A DNA stretch of 64,000 bases from Paraburkholderia sp. BL25I1N1. GTDB taxonomy: Bacteria > Pseudomonadota > Gammaproteobacteria > Burkholderiales > Burkholderiaceae. The stretch is taken from the NCBI RefSeq assembly GCF_003002025.1, contig NZ_PVZB01000020.1, positions 1 to 64,000 on the forward strand, written 5' to 3'. Each line of letters starts with the position of its first letter. Position 1 is the first letter of the stretch. The translations under genes were made by a program, and so were the position numbers. Below are positions 16,763 through 25,269 of this stretch, piece by piece. The notes beneath the pieces are model-generated. The model ran no database searches. It had not been told where the DNA came from and saw only the letters and a program-made list of their open reading frames with translations.

Positions 16763-18496
16763 CTAACGCGTCGGATTCATGCGGAAATACGCGTCGAGCA
16801 GCGAGCTTTTGTAGACCACGCCGGCGAGCGTGGGATGCGCGGCGCTTTCGATCACCGGCAGGCGCTCACCCTGGAACGCGAGGAAATGCTGCAACGCTAC
16901 GCCGAGCGGCATGTCCGGCGTGAGCACGTCGAAATGCGGCTGCAAATAGTTCGCCGCGGTCTTCGCGGACGTGTCGCTGCCGTCGAGCAGATCGGAGGTG
17001 ATGTCCTTCAGAGCGACCACGCCGAGAAACGCGCCGGACTCGTTCGCCACGTAGAGATACTTCACCGGATATTCGAGGAATACGCGCGTCATGTCCTGCA
17101 CGGTCGCATTGGGCGGCACGACGGTTTCGGCGGGGCGGATCAGCTCGCGCATCTGCGTGGCGCGCAGTCGCGAGCGCTCCTGTTCCTCGTGATTGCGGCG
17201 CAGGGTGATTTCGTACATGGAGGTCTTGCCGATCGCGCGCGACACGAAATAGGCGACCACGCAGGAAAGCATCAGCGGCAGCACGACCTGATAGCTGAGG
17301 GTCATCTCGAAGATCATCAGGATCGCCATCAGCGGCGCCTGGGTCGCACCCGCGAGGAACGCGCCCATGCCGACCATGGCGTACGCGAACGGCGCCGACG
17401 TGCCGTGCGGCCACAGCGCGTGCATGCCCTGGCCGAACAGCGAGCCGACCACCGCGCCGACGAACAGCGTCGGCGTGAACACCCCGCCGACCGCACCGGA
17501 GCCCGCCGTGGCCGCCGTGGCGACGAGCTTGAAGACGAGCACGAGGACGAGCGCGGTCCACGTCCACGGCGAATGCAGGATCGAGTTGACGACGCTGTAG
17601 CCGTTGCCCCACACCTCGGGCGTCCAGACCGACAGAATGCCGACCACCAGGCCGCCGAGCGCGAGCCTCAACGGCAGCGGCACCGGCAGCTTGCGAAAGC
17701 TTTGCTTCGACGCGTCGAGCAGCCGCAGAAACTGCGGCGCGGCCGCGCCGCACAGCGCGCCGAGCGCGACGAACAGCAGCACCTCAAGGCCGGCCACCGG
17801 CGGAAACACCGGCATCTCGTACGGCGGCTTGTAGCCGGCGAATTCACGCATGGTGATGTTGGCGACCACCGCCGACACCACCACGGGCCCGAAGCTCTCC
17901 ATGGCGATCGAGCCGAGCACGATCTCCGTGACGAAAAACGCGCCCGCGATCGGCGCGCTGTACGCCGAGGTGATCCCGGCCGCCGCGCCGCAGGCCACCA
18001 GCAGACGCAGCCGGGGCGGATCGAAATGCACCCAGCGTCCGATCAGCGAACCGGCGAGCGCCGCCAGTTGCACCATCGGACCTTCGCGGCCGATCGACCC
18101 ACCGCTCGAAATCGTGAACAGCGACGACACGCTGCGCCACAAGCTTAGTTTGACCGGCACCACGCCGTCGCCGATCGCGACCGCCTCCATGTAATCGATG
18201 TGATTGCATTTGTCCTCGTAACGCCGCGCGATCAGCAGAAAGAAGCCGGCGATCAGGCCGCCTGCCGCGGGCAGCCAGATCCGCACGGTCCACGGCAAGC
18301 CGCGCGCCATTTCGACGAAACTGCCGGACTTGCCGACGATCGCGAATTGCAGCAGCGCGATGCCCTCGCGAAAGCCAATGGTAGCGAAGGCGCCCGCCAC
18401 GCCGACCACGACCGACCAGATCAGCATGGTGTGAGCGTCGGAAAGGCGGAACAGATCTTGGGCGCGGGTGCGCAGCTTCAGCAGGAATGAAAGCAC
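16763..18496 (-). CDS. clcB: ClC-type chloride channel/transporter with two CBS domains
   Basis: 577 residues from GTG 18496; GTG 18538 would add 14 residues, and neither has a clear ribosome site. The ClC core covers residues ~20-420. It holds SSGGSIGREGPMVQLAAL (selectivity loop with the gating Glu in REGP), GAAAGITSAYSAPIAG and GSGAVGGVFTPTLFVGA. Two CBS domains follow (residues ~430-570), which usually sense adenine nucleotides. E. coli ClcA and ClcB lack CBS domains, so this is the long form. It exchanges or conducts chloride, for example in acid resistance. The symbol follows usual Burkholderia practice and is tentative. Confidence 0.88.
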   Translation of the reverse strand: MLSFLLKLRTRAQDLFRLSDAHTMLIWSVVVGVAGAFATIGFREGIALLQFAIVGKSGSFVEMARGLPWTVRIWLPAAGGLIAGFFLLIARRYEDKCNHIDYMEAVAIGDGVVPVKLSLWRSVSSLFTISSGGSIGREGPMVQLAALAGSLIGRWVHFDPPRLRLLVACGAAAGITSAYSAPIAGAFFVTEIVLGSIAMESFGPVVVSAVVANITMREFAGYKPPYEMPVFPPVAGLEVLLFVALGALCGAAAPQFLRLLDASKQSFRKLPVPLPLRLALGGLVVGILSVWTPEVWGNGYSVVNSILHSPWTWTALVLVLVFKLVATAATAGSGAVGGVFTPTLFVGAVVGSLFGQGMHALWPHGTSAPFAYAMVGMGAFLAGATQAPLMAILMIFEMTLSYQVVLPLMLSCVVAYFVSRAIGKTSMYEITLRRNHEEQERSRLRATQMRELIRPAETVVPPNATVQDMTRVFLEYPVKYLYVANESGAFLGVVALKDITSDLLDGSDTSAKTAANYLQPHFDVLTPDMPLGVALQHFLAFQGERLPVIESAAHPTLAGVVYKSSLLDAYFRMNPTR

Positions 18497-18608
18497 GTCG
18501 ACGGTACAGGGCGTGAAAGTGGGTTGGACAGCGCGCACGGTAACAGCATCGCGCCCGCTTTGGACGGCGGGCGGGCAACGTTGAGCGAACGAGTGAAGAA
18601 GGCGCGGC

Positions 18609-19346
18609 TCAAGTCGCCGCCTTGTCGAGTTCCGGGTAGTGCCGGAAGATGCAGGCCTCGTTGTGTTCGATGCGCCGCTCGGACTGCAGATACGCGGCGA
18701 TGTTCGGCCGCTCGATCACCGCGTCGTGTAACGCGGCGAGCCGCGGGTAGTGCTCGCCGAATCGCTTGAGCGCGCGGGGAAACGCGTACAGCAGGCCGTC
18801 GATCAACTGGAACATCGACAGGTCGACGTAAGTGAGCGCGTCGCCCACCATGAACTGATCGCCGGCGGGATTCTGTTTGAGCACGCGCTCGAAGTACGAC
18901 ATGAACTTCGGAATGCGGTTGTCGATGAAGTCATGCGCGCGCACCTTGGCGGCGTCTTTCTGGTCTTCGTAGTACAGCGCGCTGGCGAGCGGGTGATGCG
19001 TGTCGTGCGCCTCGGTGACCATGTCCGCGATAGTCAGTTGCAGGCCGTTGGCCACATAGCGCAAGCTCTCCACCGTGGGTGCGAGGTTCAGCCGCGGGCC
19101 AAGATAGAACAGGATGTTGGCGGTCTGCGCGATCACCAGGTCGCCGTCTTTCAGAAACGGTGGCGCGAACGGCGGATACGGCTCGTCCTTGCTCTTCATC
19201 ACCGACATCATCGCCTTGGTGCCGAGACCGTCGGACGGTTCGCCGCGCGCCACTTCCACGTAGTCGGCGCCGGCTTCTTCCAGCGCGAGCCGGACGAATT
19301 CTCCGCGGCCTTGCAGGCCGTCCCAATAGTAAAGTTCCAGGCTCAT
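18609..19346 (-). CDS. Glutathione S-transferase
   Basis: 245 residues from ATG 19346, with GAGGA 8 bases upstream. The N-terminal thioredoxin-like domain starts LELYYWDGLQGRGEFVRLAL with the Tyr expected to activate glutathione. The cis-Pro region sits in FAPPFLKDGDLVIAQTANIL, where Gln-Thr contacts glutathione. The C-terminal helical domain contains MVGDALTYVDLSMFQLIDGL, the usual N-capping and hydrophobic motif. The shape is close to alpha/mu/pi-like classes found in some proteobacteria. It conjugates glutathione to electrophiles, here as a lone gene. Confidence 0.9.
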   Translation of the reverse strand: MSLELYYWDGLQGRGEFVRLALEEAGADYVEVARGEPSDGLGTKAMMSVMKSKDEPYPPFAPPFLKDGDLVIAQTANILFYLGPRLNLAPTVESLRYVANGLQLTIADMVTEAHDTHHPLASALYYEDQKDAAKVRAHDFIDNRIPKFMSYFERVLKQNPAGDQFMVGDALTYVDLSMFQLIDGLLYAFPRALKRFGEHYPRLAALHDAVIERPNIAAYLQSERRIEHNEACIFRHYPELDKAAT

Positions 19347-19499
19347 CAATCGATCCTCATTCCGGTTGCATTGACACAGACGCGAAGACGGGGCGCGAAG
19401 CGCAGCGCGGAAGCGGCCCACCTTGGCATGCTGCATGAGCTGACAACGTTGGCAGCCAGTATGCCGCGCGAGCGGGCAGTTTGGGTCTCCAGAATGCGC

Positions 19500-19521
19500 A
19501 AAACCCCGCACGCGGCGGGGT
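19500..19521 (-). terminator. Intrinsic terminator after the YeiH-type transporter gene
   Basis: On the minus strand, ACCCCGC-CGCGT-GCGGGGT is followed by TTT, a 7-bp GC-rich stem 22 bases after the stop at 19543. It would stop read-through into the GST gene. Confidence 0.65.
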
Positions 19522-19542
19522 GGGTTTAAAGGCGAGGGCGGC

Positions 19543-20640
19543 CTAGCCGAACAGGTGCTGGACAGTCCATGTAATTCCGAGTCCGCCGGCAATCAGCCAC
19601 ACATACAGAATGAAGCCGGTGGTCAGTGCGCGGGGGCCGGCCTGCCGGATCTGCGCAATGCGCGTTTCGATGCCGAGCGCGGTCATGGCCATGGTCAGCG
19701 CGAAGGTGTCCAGCGTGTTGAGCGTGCTGGTCGCGGCTTCCGGCAGCACATGCAATGAGTTGATCACGACGAAGGCGAGAAAGCCGAGCGCGAACCAAGG
19801 AATCGCCAGCTTACGCGGCGCGTTGCCGTGGGCGCCGTCCTGCGCGCCGGCGGCAGCCGAATCGCGACGCGCCGAGCGGTTCACCCACATGCCGACCACC
19901 AGCAGCACCGGCACCAGCAACATCACGCGGGTCATCTTCACGATGGTGGCAATGTGCGCCGCTTCCGGGCTCACGTTGCTGGCCGCGCCGACCACCTGCG
20001 CCACTTCATGGATCGTGCCGCCGAAGAAGAGGCCCGCGCCGACCGTGTCCAGATGCAGCCAGCCTGCCTTGAACAGAATCGGGTAGAGGAACATCGAGAG
20101 CGTGCCGAACAGCACAACACTGCCTACCGCCATCGCGCTTTTATGCGGCTTCGATTGCAGCGTCGATTCGAAGGCGAGCACGGCGGCGGCGCCGCAGATC
20201 GCGCTGCCCGCGGCGGTCAGCAAGGCCGTGTCGCGGTCGAGCTTCATGATTTTCATGCCGGCCCACGTGCCGATCACGAGCGTGCTGACCACGATCAGAA
20301 CGGATTCCGCGAGACCGGGCACGCCGACCTGAGCGATTTCCTGGAGGCTCACGCGCAGTCCAAAGAAGGCGACCGCGATCCGCAACAACTTGCGCGCCGA
20401 GAAATTGACGCCGGCCGCCCAACTGGCGGGCATGCCATCGCGCAAGGCGTTGCCGTAAATGGCGCCGGCCACGATGCCGACGATCAGCGGGCTCAAGCCC
20501 AATCCGGCGATGGCGGGAATCGCGGCGATGCGCGTGACGGCAGCGGCGAAAAGCGCGACGAACAGAACGCCGTTGAGCTGCCCGCGGGTGGAAAACCCGG
20601 CGGGCGTCGTGCTGGAGGCAGTGAGATGAGCGGTGGACAT
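19543..20640 (-). CDS. yeiH: YeiH-type putative sulfate exporter (UPF0324)
   Basis: 365 residues with about ten membrane helices. Diagnostic stretches are LLRIAVAFFGLRVSLQEIAQ, SAICGAAAVLAFESTL, FGGTIHEVAQVVGAASNVS and FALTMAMTALGIETR. The family is thought to export sulfate or a related anion in sulfonate metabolism; direct evidence is limited. The gene is divergent from a LysR gene, matching the yeiE-yeiH pair of E. coli, so that regulator probably controls it. The intergenic palindromes support this. Confidence 0.88.
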   Translation of the reverse strand: MSTAHLTASSTTPAGFSTRGQLNGVLFVALFAAAVTRIAAIPAIAGLGLSPLIVGIVAGAIYGNALRDGMPASWAAGVNFSARKLLRIAVAFFGLRVSLQEIAQVGVPGLAESVLIVVSTLVIGTWAGMKIMKLDRDTALLTAAGSAICGAAAVLAFESTLQSKPHKSAMAVGSVVLFGTLSMFLYPILFKAGWLHLDTVGAGLFFGGTIHEVAQVVGAASNVSPEAAHIATIVKMTRVMLLVPVLLVVGMWVNRSARRDSAAAGAQDGAHGNAPRKLAIPWFALGFLAFVVINSLHVLPEAATSTLNTLDTFALTMAMTALGIETRIAQIRQAGPRALTTGFILYVWLIAGGLGITWTVQHLFG

Positions 20641-20686
20641 GAAGCAGCCCTTTTCTGTGACTGACGAAGATTCGATGGGGCTAATC

Positions 20687-20723
20687 CTAAATTAGATATA
20701 TCGATATGAAAAATCATGATTTA
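20687..20723. promoter_or_regulatory. Three adjacent palindromes between yeiH and the LysR gene
   Basis: CTAAATTAG at 20687-20695, ATATCGATAT at 20698-20707 and AAATCATGATTT at 20711-20722, in an AT-rich stretch otherwise rare here. They lie in the divergent promoter region, as expected for LysR binding sites. Confidence 0.6.
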
Positions 20724-20761
20724 GAATGTAAGGTATCGCCCCAGCCGATACTTCGCCCTCC

Positions 20762-21679
20762 ATGACCCCCGATCAACTTATAACTTTCGCTGCCGTCGCC
20801 GAGCATCGCAACATTAGCCGGGCGGCTGTCGCGCTGCATTTGTCGCAGCCCGCCGTGTCCGGCCAGTTGCGGCAGTTGCAGGACGAATTCGGCGAGCCGC
20901 TGTATCAGCGCGACGGCCGCGGCGTGCGTCTCACGCCGGCGGGCGAACAGCTCGCCAGCTACGCCACGCGGCTGCGCGACACCTGGCGGCAGGCGCATGC
21001 GTACCGTGATGCCTTGCGCGGCCTCGAGCAGGGCACCTTGCGGATCGGTGCGAGCACCACGCCAGCCAGCTACCTGCTGCCGTATCTGATCGCCGACTTC
21101 CATCGCCGCTATCCGGACGTCACGCTGCATACGGCGGACGGCAATACCACGGAGATCGTCGCTGGGCTCGATTCGGTGGACATCGCGATGATCGAGGGGC
21201 CGGTCGGCGTGGATCTGCCGCCGGACACCGCGGTGCACTCGTGGCGCGAAGACGAGATCGTCGCGATCATGCCGCGCGCGCATCCGTTGGCGCAGTCGGC
21301 GGAGTCGGCGGAGTCGGCGCAGTCGAGCAGAGGCGGCCCGGCCGGGCTGGCGGCTTTCGGCGACTATCCACTGGTGTTGCGCGAAGCGGGCTCGGGCGTG
21401 CGGCAGATCGTCGAGCGCGCGTTTGCGCGGGCCGGTGTGCCGATGCGCGTCGCCTTGGAGATCGCCGGCGTCGAAGGCGTGAAGGAAGCGGTGCGCGCGG
21501 GCATGGGCATCGGTTTCGTGTCGGCCATGTCGATGCGGCACGAAGACCACGCGCTGTGTCTGCTGTCGCTCAGTCCGGAGCCGCTCACGCGGCGGCTGTC
21601 GATTCTGGTGCCGCATGCGAGCGCGCCGTCGCGGGTGGTGGAGCAATTTCTCGCGCTGTGTCTCGCGGAACAGCGTTGA
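20762..21679 (+). CDS. LysR-family regulator, YeiE-like
   Basis: 305 residues. The N-terminal HTH reads LITFAAVAEHRNISRAAVAL, then SQPAVSGQLRQLQDEFGEPL. The effector domain begins LRIGASTTPASYLLPYLIAD, as in CysB/YeiE-type regulators of sulfur or aromatic metabolism. It is divergent from the yeiH-type transporter gene, as in E. coli, and probably binds the three palindromes between them. A 9-bp tandem repeat inside the gene adds SAESAESAQS near residue 180, in a surface loop by prediction. A hairpin with a T-run follows about 110 bases after its stop. Confidence 0.9.
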   Translation: MTPDQLITFAAVAEHRNISRAAVALHLSQPAVSGQLRQLQDEFGEPLYQRDGRGVRLTPAGEQLASYATRLRDTWRQAHAYRDALRGLEQGTLRIGASTTPASYLLPYLIADFHRRYPDVTLHTADGNTTEIVAGLDSVDIAMIEGPVGVDLPPDTAVHSWREDEIVAIMPRAHPLAQSAESAESAQSSRGGPAGLAAFGDYPLVLREAGSGVRQIVERAFARAGVPMRVALEIAGVEGVKEAVRAGMGIGFVSAMSMRHEDHALCLLSLSPEPLTRRLSILVPHASAPSRVVEQFLALCLAEQR

Positions 21680-21788
21680 GTCTTCGGCGCCGGCAGCCGG
21701 CACGTCGATCGCACACCATGCCAACCGACGCCTGGGGATTTCCACTATGGTGCATAACGGCGCCCTCGGCGCACTATTCGGGCATCGG

Positions 21789-21809
21789 AAGCGCCTCGGC
21801 GCTTTTTTT
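21789..21809 (+). terminator. Intrinsic terminator between the LysR and kgu operons
   Basis: AAGCGC-CTCG-GCGCTT followed by a T-run (21803-21809) forms a 6-bp stem with a 4-base loop. It ends the LysR message just before the kgu operator. Confidence 0.65.
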
Positions 21810-21818
21810 CGAGGCGTG

Positions 21819-21836
21819 TTTGGAACCGGTTCCAAA
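21819..21836. promoter_or_regulatory. PtxS-like operator upstream of kguE
   Basis: An 18-bp perfect palindrome centred on ACCGGT: TTTGGAACC/GGTTCCAAA. Known PtxS sites in Pseudomonas have the core TGAAACCGGTTTCA, so this differs by one base per half-site. It lies 34 bases before the kguE start, in the right place to repress the operon, and the regulator gene is the last gene of the same operon. Confidence 0.75.
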
Positions 21837-21870
21837 TGCCGATCGTGAGACAGATTTGAGTAAATTCGAC

Positions 21871-22644
21871 ATGGCCGACGCAGTGGACGTGGTGATCGTC
21901 GCAAGCGCATTCGGGATGGACGCGGTCCGCACGGACGGTCATCTGAAGTGGGCGCAAGCGAGCAAACAGGCCGGCGCGGCGGGTTTCGAAGTGCGCCGCG
22001 AACTGTTCGCTGACGAAACAGACGCCGCGCCGCACAAGCTGCGCGCGCTCGGCGAGCAGATCGCCGAGCTGGGACTGTGGTGCGTGTACTCCACGCCGGC
22101 TTCGCTGTACACGGCGCAGGGCAAGCTCGACGCCGAAGCACTGCGCCTCTCGACGGAAGAAGCGCGCGCGCTCGGCGCGCGCTTCGTGAAGTTGCAACTC
22201 GGCGGGTTCGCCGCCGACGCCAACGCTGCGGTGATCGCCGATCACATGCGCTGCGCGGAGTTGCGCCTCGTCGTCGAAAACGGGCAGTTGGCCGAGGGCG
22301 GTTCGCTCGCGCAATTCACCGGCCTGTTCGAAGCGCTGGCGCGCGAAGGTCACGCCGACGTGCTCGGCATGACTTTCGACATCGGCAACTGGGCCTGGCG
22401 CGAGGTGATGCCGCTCGACGCCGCCCTGCCGCTGGCGGCGCATGTGGACTACATCCATTGCAAGACGACGGTGGGCGAGGGCGCACGACGCTTCCCCGCA
22501 GCCCCGGCCGCGGACGACGCCCAGTTCGCCGCCGTGCTCGACAAGCTGCCGCGTCATGTGCCGCGCGGCATCGAGTTTCCGTTCGATACGAGCCGTACCG
22601 AAGCAGACGCGGCGCATTACGTCGCATGGCTGGCCGCCGCGTGA
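21871..22644 (+). CDS. kguE: TIM-barrel sugar epimerase/isomerase, KguE-like
   Basis: 257 residues from ATG 21871. The AP-endonuclease-2-like (xylose isomerase-like) TIM barrel is shown by AGAAGFEVRRELF, LGARFVKLQLGGFA, RLVVENGQL, MTFDIGNWAWREV and VDYIHCKTTV, with acidic and His residues on consecutive strands for a metal site. In Pseudomonas, kguE is the first gene of the 2-ketogluconate operon. Its exact step is unproven. Here it is followed by kguK, kguT, kguD and ptxS in the same direction, which fixes the assignment more than sequence alone. A TTG a few codons upstream is an alternative start. Confidence 0.82.
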   Translation: MADAVDVVIVASAFGMDAVRTDGHLKWAQASKQAGAAGFEVRRELFADETDAAPHKLRALGEQIAELGLWCVYSTPASLYTAQGKLDAEALRLSTEEARALGARFVKLQLGGFAADANAAVIADHMRCAELRLVVENGQLAEGGSLAQFTGLFEALAREGHADVLGMTFDIGNWAWREVMPLDAALPLAAHVDYIHCKTTVGEGARRFPAAPAADDAQFAAVLDKLPRHVPRGIEFPFDTSRTEADAAHYVAWLAAA

Positions 22645-22686
22645 GCGGCATGTGGAACCTGAGAGAAGCAGCGACACCGAGAAAAG

Positions 22687-22830
22687 CACGCGGCAACAGG
22701 CACGCGGCAAATGAGTCGCGGTAAAGGAAAGCAGCAAGCGGTGCGCGCAAAGTGGTACGCCCAAACAGCACGCAGCAAATCTGACGCGGCAAACCGTAAG
22801 CGATAAACACGCACGCGAAACACGCAGCAA
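22687..22830 (+). repeat. Five short CACGC(G/A)GCAA repeats between kguE and kguK
   Basis: Copies at 22687, 22701, 22769, 22783 (first base G) and 22821, with spacings of 14, 68, 14 and 38. They fill most of the 209-base gap between kguE and kguK. No coding frame is supported there. Function unknown; they could shape the message or be a decayed repeat. Confidence 0.5.
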
Positions 22831-22853
22831 AAGGGATCACGCAGGAGCGAAGC

Positions 22854-23837
22854 ATGAGCAAGCCAACCGCAGCACTCGATGTCATCACCTACGGCGAAGC
22901 GATGGCCATGTTCGTGGCCGCCGAAACCGGCCCGCTCGCGGGAGTCGGCCAGTTCACGAAGCGCGTCGCCGGCGCCGATCTGAACGTGGCGATCGGTTTG
23001 TCGCGCCTCGGCTTCAAGGTGGGCTGGATGAGCCGCGTCGGCAACGATTCGTTCGGCCAGTACGTGCGCGACACGCTGACGAAAGAGGGCATCGACCAGG
23101 GCTGCGTCACGACCGACGAGCGCTATCCGACCGGCTTCCAGCTGAAGTCGAAAAACGACGATGGCAGCGACCCGGCGGTCGAGTATTTCCGCAAAGGTTC
23201 GGCGGCGAGTCATCTGTCGCTGGCCGACTATGCGGCGCACTACGTCCTGCAAGCGCGCCACCTGCATCTGACCGGCGTGGCGCCCGCGATTTCGGCCAGC
23301 TCGCGCGAACTCGCGTTCCATCTGGCGCGCGAAATGCGTGCCGCCGGCAAGACGATTTCGTTCGACCCGAATCTGCGCCCGACGCTGTGGCCGTCGCGTG
23401 CCGCGATGGTCGAAGGCCTGAATGCGCTTGCCGCGCTGGCCGACTGGGTCCTGCCCGGCATCGGCGAGGGCGAGATTCTGACCGGCTACACGCAGCCCGA
23501 GGACATCGCGAAGTTCTATCTGGATCACGGCGCGCGCGGCGTGATCATCAAGTTGGGCGCGCATGGCGCGTACTTCCGCACCGCCGACGATGCCGCCGTG
23601 ATCGCCGGTCAACCGGTTGCGAAAGTCGTGGACACGGTCGGCGCGGGTGATGGTTTCGCCGTCGGCGTGATCAGCGCTTTGCTCGAAGGCAAGTCGCTGC
23701 CGCAAGCGGTGGCGCGCGGCAACCGCATCGGCGCGCTGGCGATTCAGGTGATCGGCGATTCGGAAGGGCTGCCGAGCCGGGCCGAACTCGACGCGCTGGA
23801 AGCGGCCGACGCAGCTCCCGTGGCCGCTGCGGCCTGA
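22854..23837 (+). CDS. kguK: 2-ketogluconokinase (PfkB family)
   Basis: 327 residues. The PfkB/ribokinase fold is marked by GEAMAMFVAAETGPL near the N-terminus and DTVGAGDGFAVG at 260-271, where Asp266 is the catalytic base and the Gly-rich loop forms the anion hole. FDPNLRPTLWPS is the usual mid-protein motif of ketogluconate/KDG kinases. It phosphorylates 2-ketogluconate with ATP. The related 2-keto-3-deoxygluconate kinase is the main alternative; the neighbouring kguT, kguD and ptxS favour kguK. An AGGAG sits 7 bases before the ATG. Confidence 0.87.
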   Translation: MSKPTAALDVITYGEAMAMFVAAETGPLAGVGQFTKRVAGADLNVAIGLSRLGFKVGWMSRVGNDSFGQYVRDTLTKEGIDQGCVTTDERYPTGFQLKSKNDDGSDPAVEYFRKGSAASHLSLADYAAHYVLQARHLHLTGVAPAISASSRELAFHLAREMRAAGKTISFDPNLRPTLWPSRAAMVEGLNALAALADWVLPGIGEGEILTGYTQPEDIAKFYLDHGARGVIIKLGAHGAYFRTADDAAVIAGQPVAKVVDTVGAGDGFAVGVISALLEGKSLPQAVARGNRIGALAIQVIGDSEGLPSRAELDALEAADAAPVAAAA

Positions 23838-23973
23838 CAACCGAGGGACCGCGCAGCTCGCAAGACCGCAAGCCGCGTTGAACCCGACCGCCTCGATAAC
23901 AGCAAGAGCGCTCGAACAGAGCGCCGCATGACCGTCCATCATTGTTTCGGGAAGCCGTCCAAGGAGACACCCT

Positions 23974-25269
23974 ATGACTTCATCGCTTGCGATTCGCCGT
24001 TGGTGGACGATCATGCCGATCGTTTTCATCACCTACAGCCTCGCCTATCTGGATCGCGCGAACTACGGTTTCGCGTCGGCCGCCGGCATCAACCAGGATC
24101 TCGGCATCAGCAAGGGACTGTCGTCGCTGATCGGCGCGCTGTTCTTCCTCGGTTATTTCTTCTTCCAGATTCCCGGCGCGATCTATGCGGAACGCCGCAG
24201 CGTCAAGAAGCTCGTGTTCTGGAGCCTGATTCTGTGGGGCGGGTGCGCGTCGCTCACCGGCATGGTCAGCAACATTCCGTCGCTGATGGTGATCCGCTTC
24301 GTGCTCGGCGTGGTCGAAGCCGCGGTGATGCCGGCCATGCTGATTTTCATCAGCAACTGGTTCACCAAGAGCGAGCGCTCGCGTGCCAACACTTTCCTGA
24401 TTCTCGGCAATCCGGTGACGGTGCTGTGGATGTCGGTGGTATCCGGCTATCTGGTGCATTCGTTCGGCTGGCGTCACATGTTCATCGCCGAAGGCGCGCC
24501 CGCAATTCTTTGGGCCGTGTGCTGGTGGTTCATCGTGAAGGACAAGCCGCAACAGGTGTCATGGCTCACGCAGCAGCAGAAGGACGACCTCGCCGAAACG
24601 CTGCGTGCCGAGCAGGCCGCGATCAAGCCGGTGCGCAACTATAGCGACGCGTTCAAAACGCCCGCGGTGATCAAGCTGTGCGCGCAATATTTCTGCTGGA
24701 GCATCGGCGTGTATGGTTTCGTGCTGTGGCTGCCGTCCATCTTGAAGAACGGTTCGACGCTCGGCATGGTCGAAACCGGCTGGCTCTCGGCGCTGCCTTA
24801 TCTTGCCGCGACCATCGCGATGCTTGCAGCTTCGTGGGCATCGGATAAACTCAACCGCCGCAAGGTATTCGTGTGGCCGTTCCTGCTGATCGGCGCGGTC
24901 GCGTTCGCGGCTTCGTATGCGCTCGGCTCCACGCATTTCTGGCTCTCGTATGCGCTGCTGGTGATCGCCGGCGCCGCGATGTACGCGCCGTATGGCCCAT
25001 TCTTCGCGATCGTGCCGGAACTGCTGCCGAAGAACGTCGCGGGCGGCGCGATGGCGCTGATCAACAGCATGGGCGCGCTCGGTTCGTTCGTCGGTTCGTA
25101 TGTGGTGGGCTATCTGAACGGCGCGACCGGTTCGCCCGCCGCGTCGTATGCATTCATGAGCGTGGCGCTCGTCGCCGCCGTGATTCTGACGCTGATCGTC
25201 AAACCGCAGCAGCAGGAAACCGGCAACGCGGCCGCCGTTCGTCATACCGTCGCAAGGAAAATAAGCTGA
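23974..25269 (+). CDS. kguT: MFS transporter for 2-ketogluconate, KguT-like
   Basis: 431 residues with about 12 TM helices, of the anion:cation symporter (ACS) family. TYSLAYLDRANYGFASAAGI in TM1 and GYFFFQIPGAIYAERRSVKK at the TM2-3 loop are typical of sugar-acid carriers. It should import 2-ketogluconate by proton symport. The gene follows kguK by 136 bases with an AGGAG ribosome site, and its stop TGA shares bases with the ATG of kguD. Glucarate or other sugar-acid carriers belong to the same family, so the substrate is set by context. Confidence 0.85.
   Translation: MTSSLAIRRWWTIMPIVFITYSLAYLDRANYGFASAAGINQDLGISKGLSSLIGALFFLGYFFFQIPGAIYAERRSVKKLVFWSLILWGGCASLTGMVSNIPSLMVIRFVLGVVEAAVMPAMLIFISNWFTKSERSRANTFLILGNPVTVLWMSVVSGYLVHSFGWRHMFIAEGAPAILWAVCWWFIVKDKPQQVSWLTQQQKDDLAETLRAEQAAIKPVRNYSDAFKTPAVIKLCAQYFCWSIGVYGFVLWLPSILKNGSTLGMVETGWLSALPYLAATIAMLAASWASDKLNRRKVFVWPFLLIGAVAFAASYALGSTHFWLSYALLVIAGAAMYAPYGPFFAIVPELLPKNVAGGAMALINSMGALGSFVGSYVVGYLNGATGSPAASYAFMSVALVAAVILTLIVKPQQQETGNAAAVRHTVARKIS

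Noticed and set aside
23604..23625. Second PtxS site: CAACCGGTTG inside kguK
   Set aside because: It has only the AACCGGTT core, lacks the TGGAA flank, and lies inside coding sequence far from any promoter.
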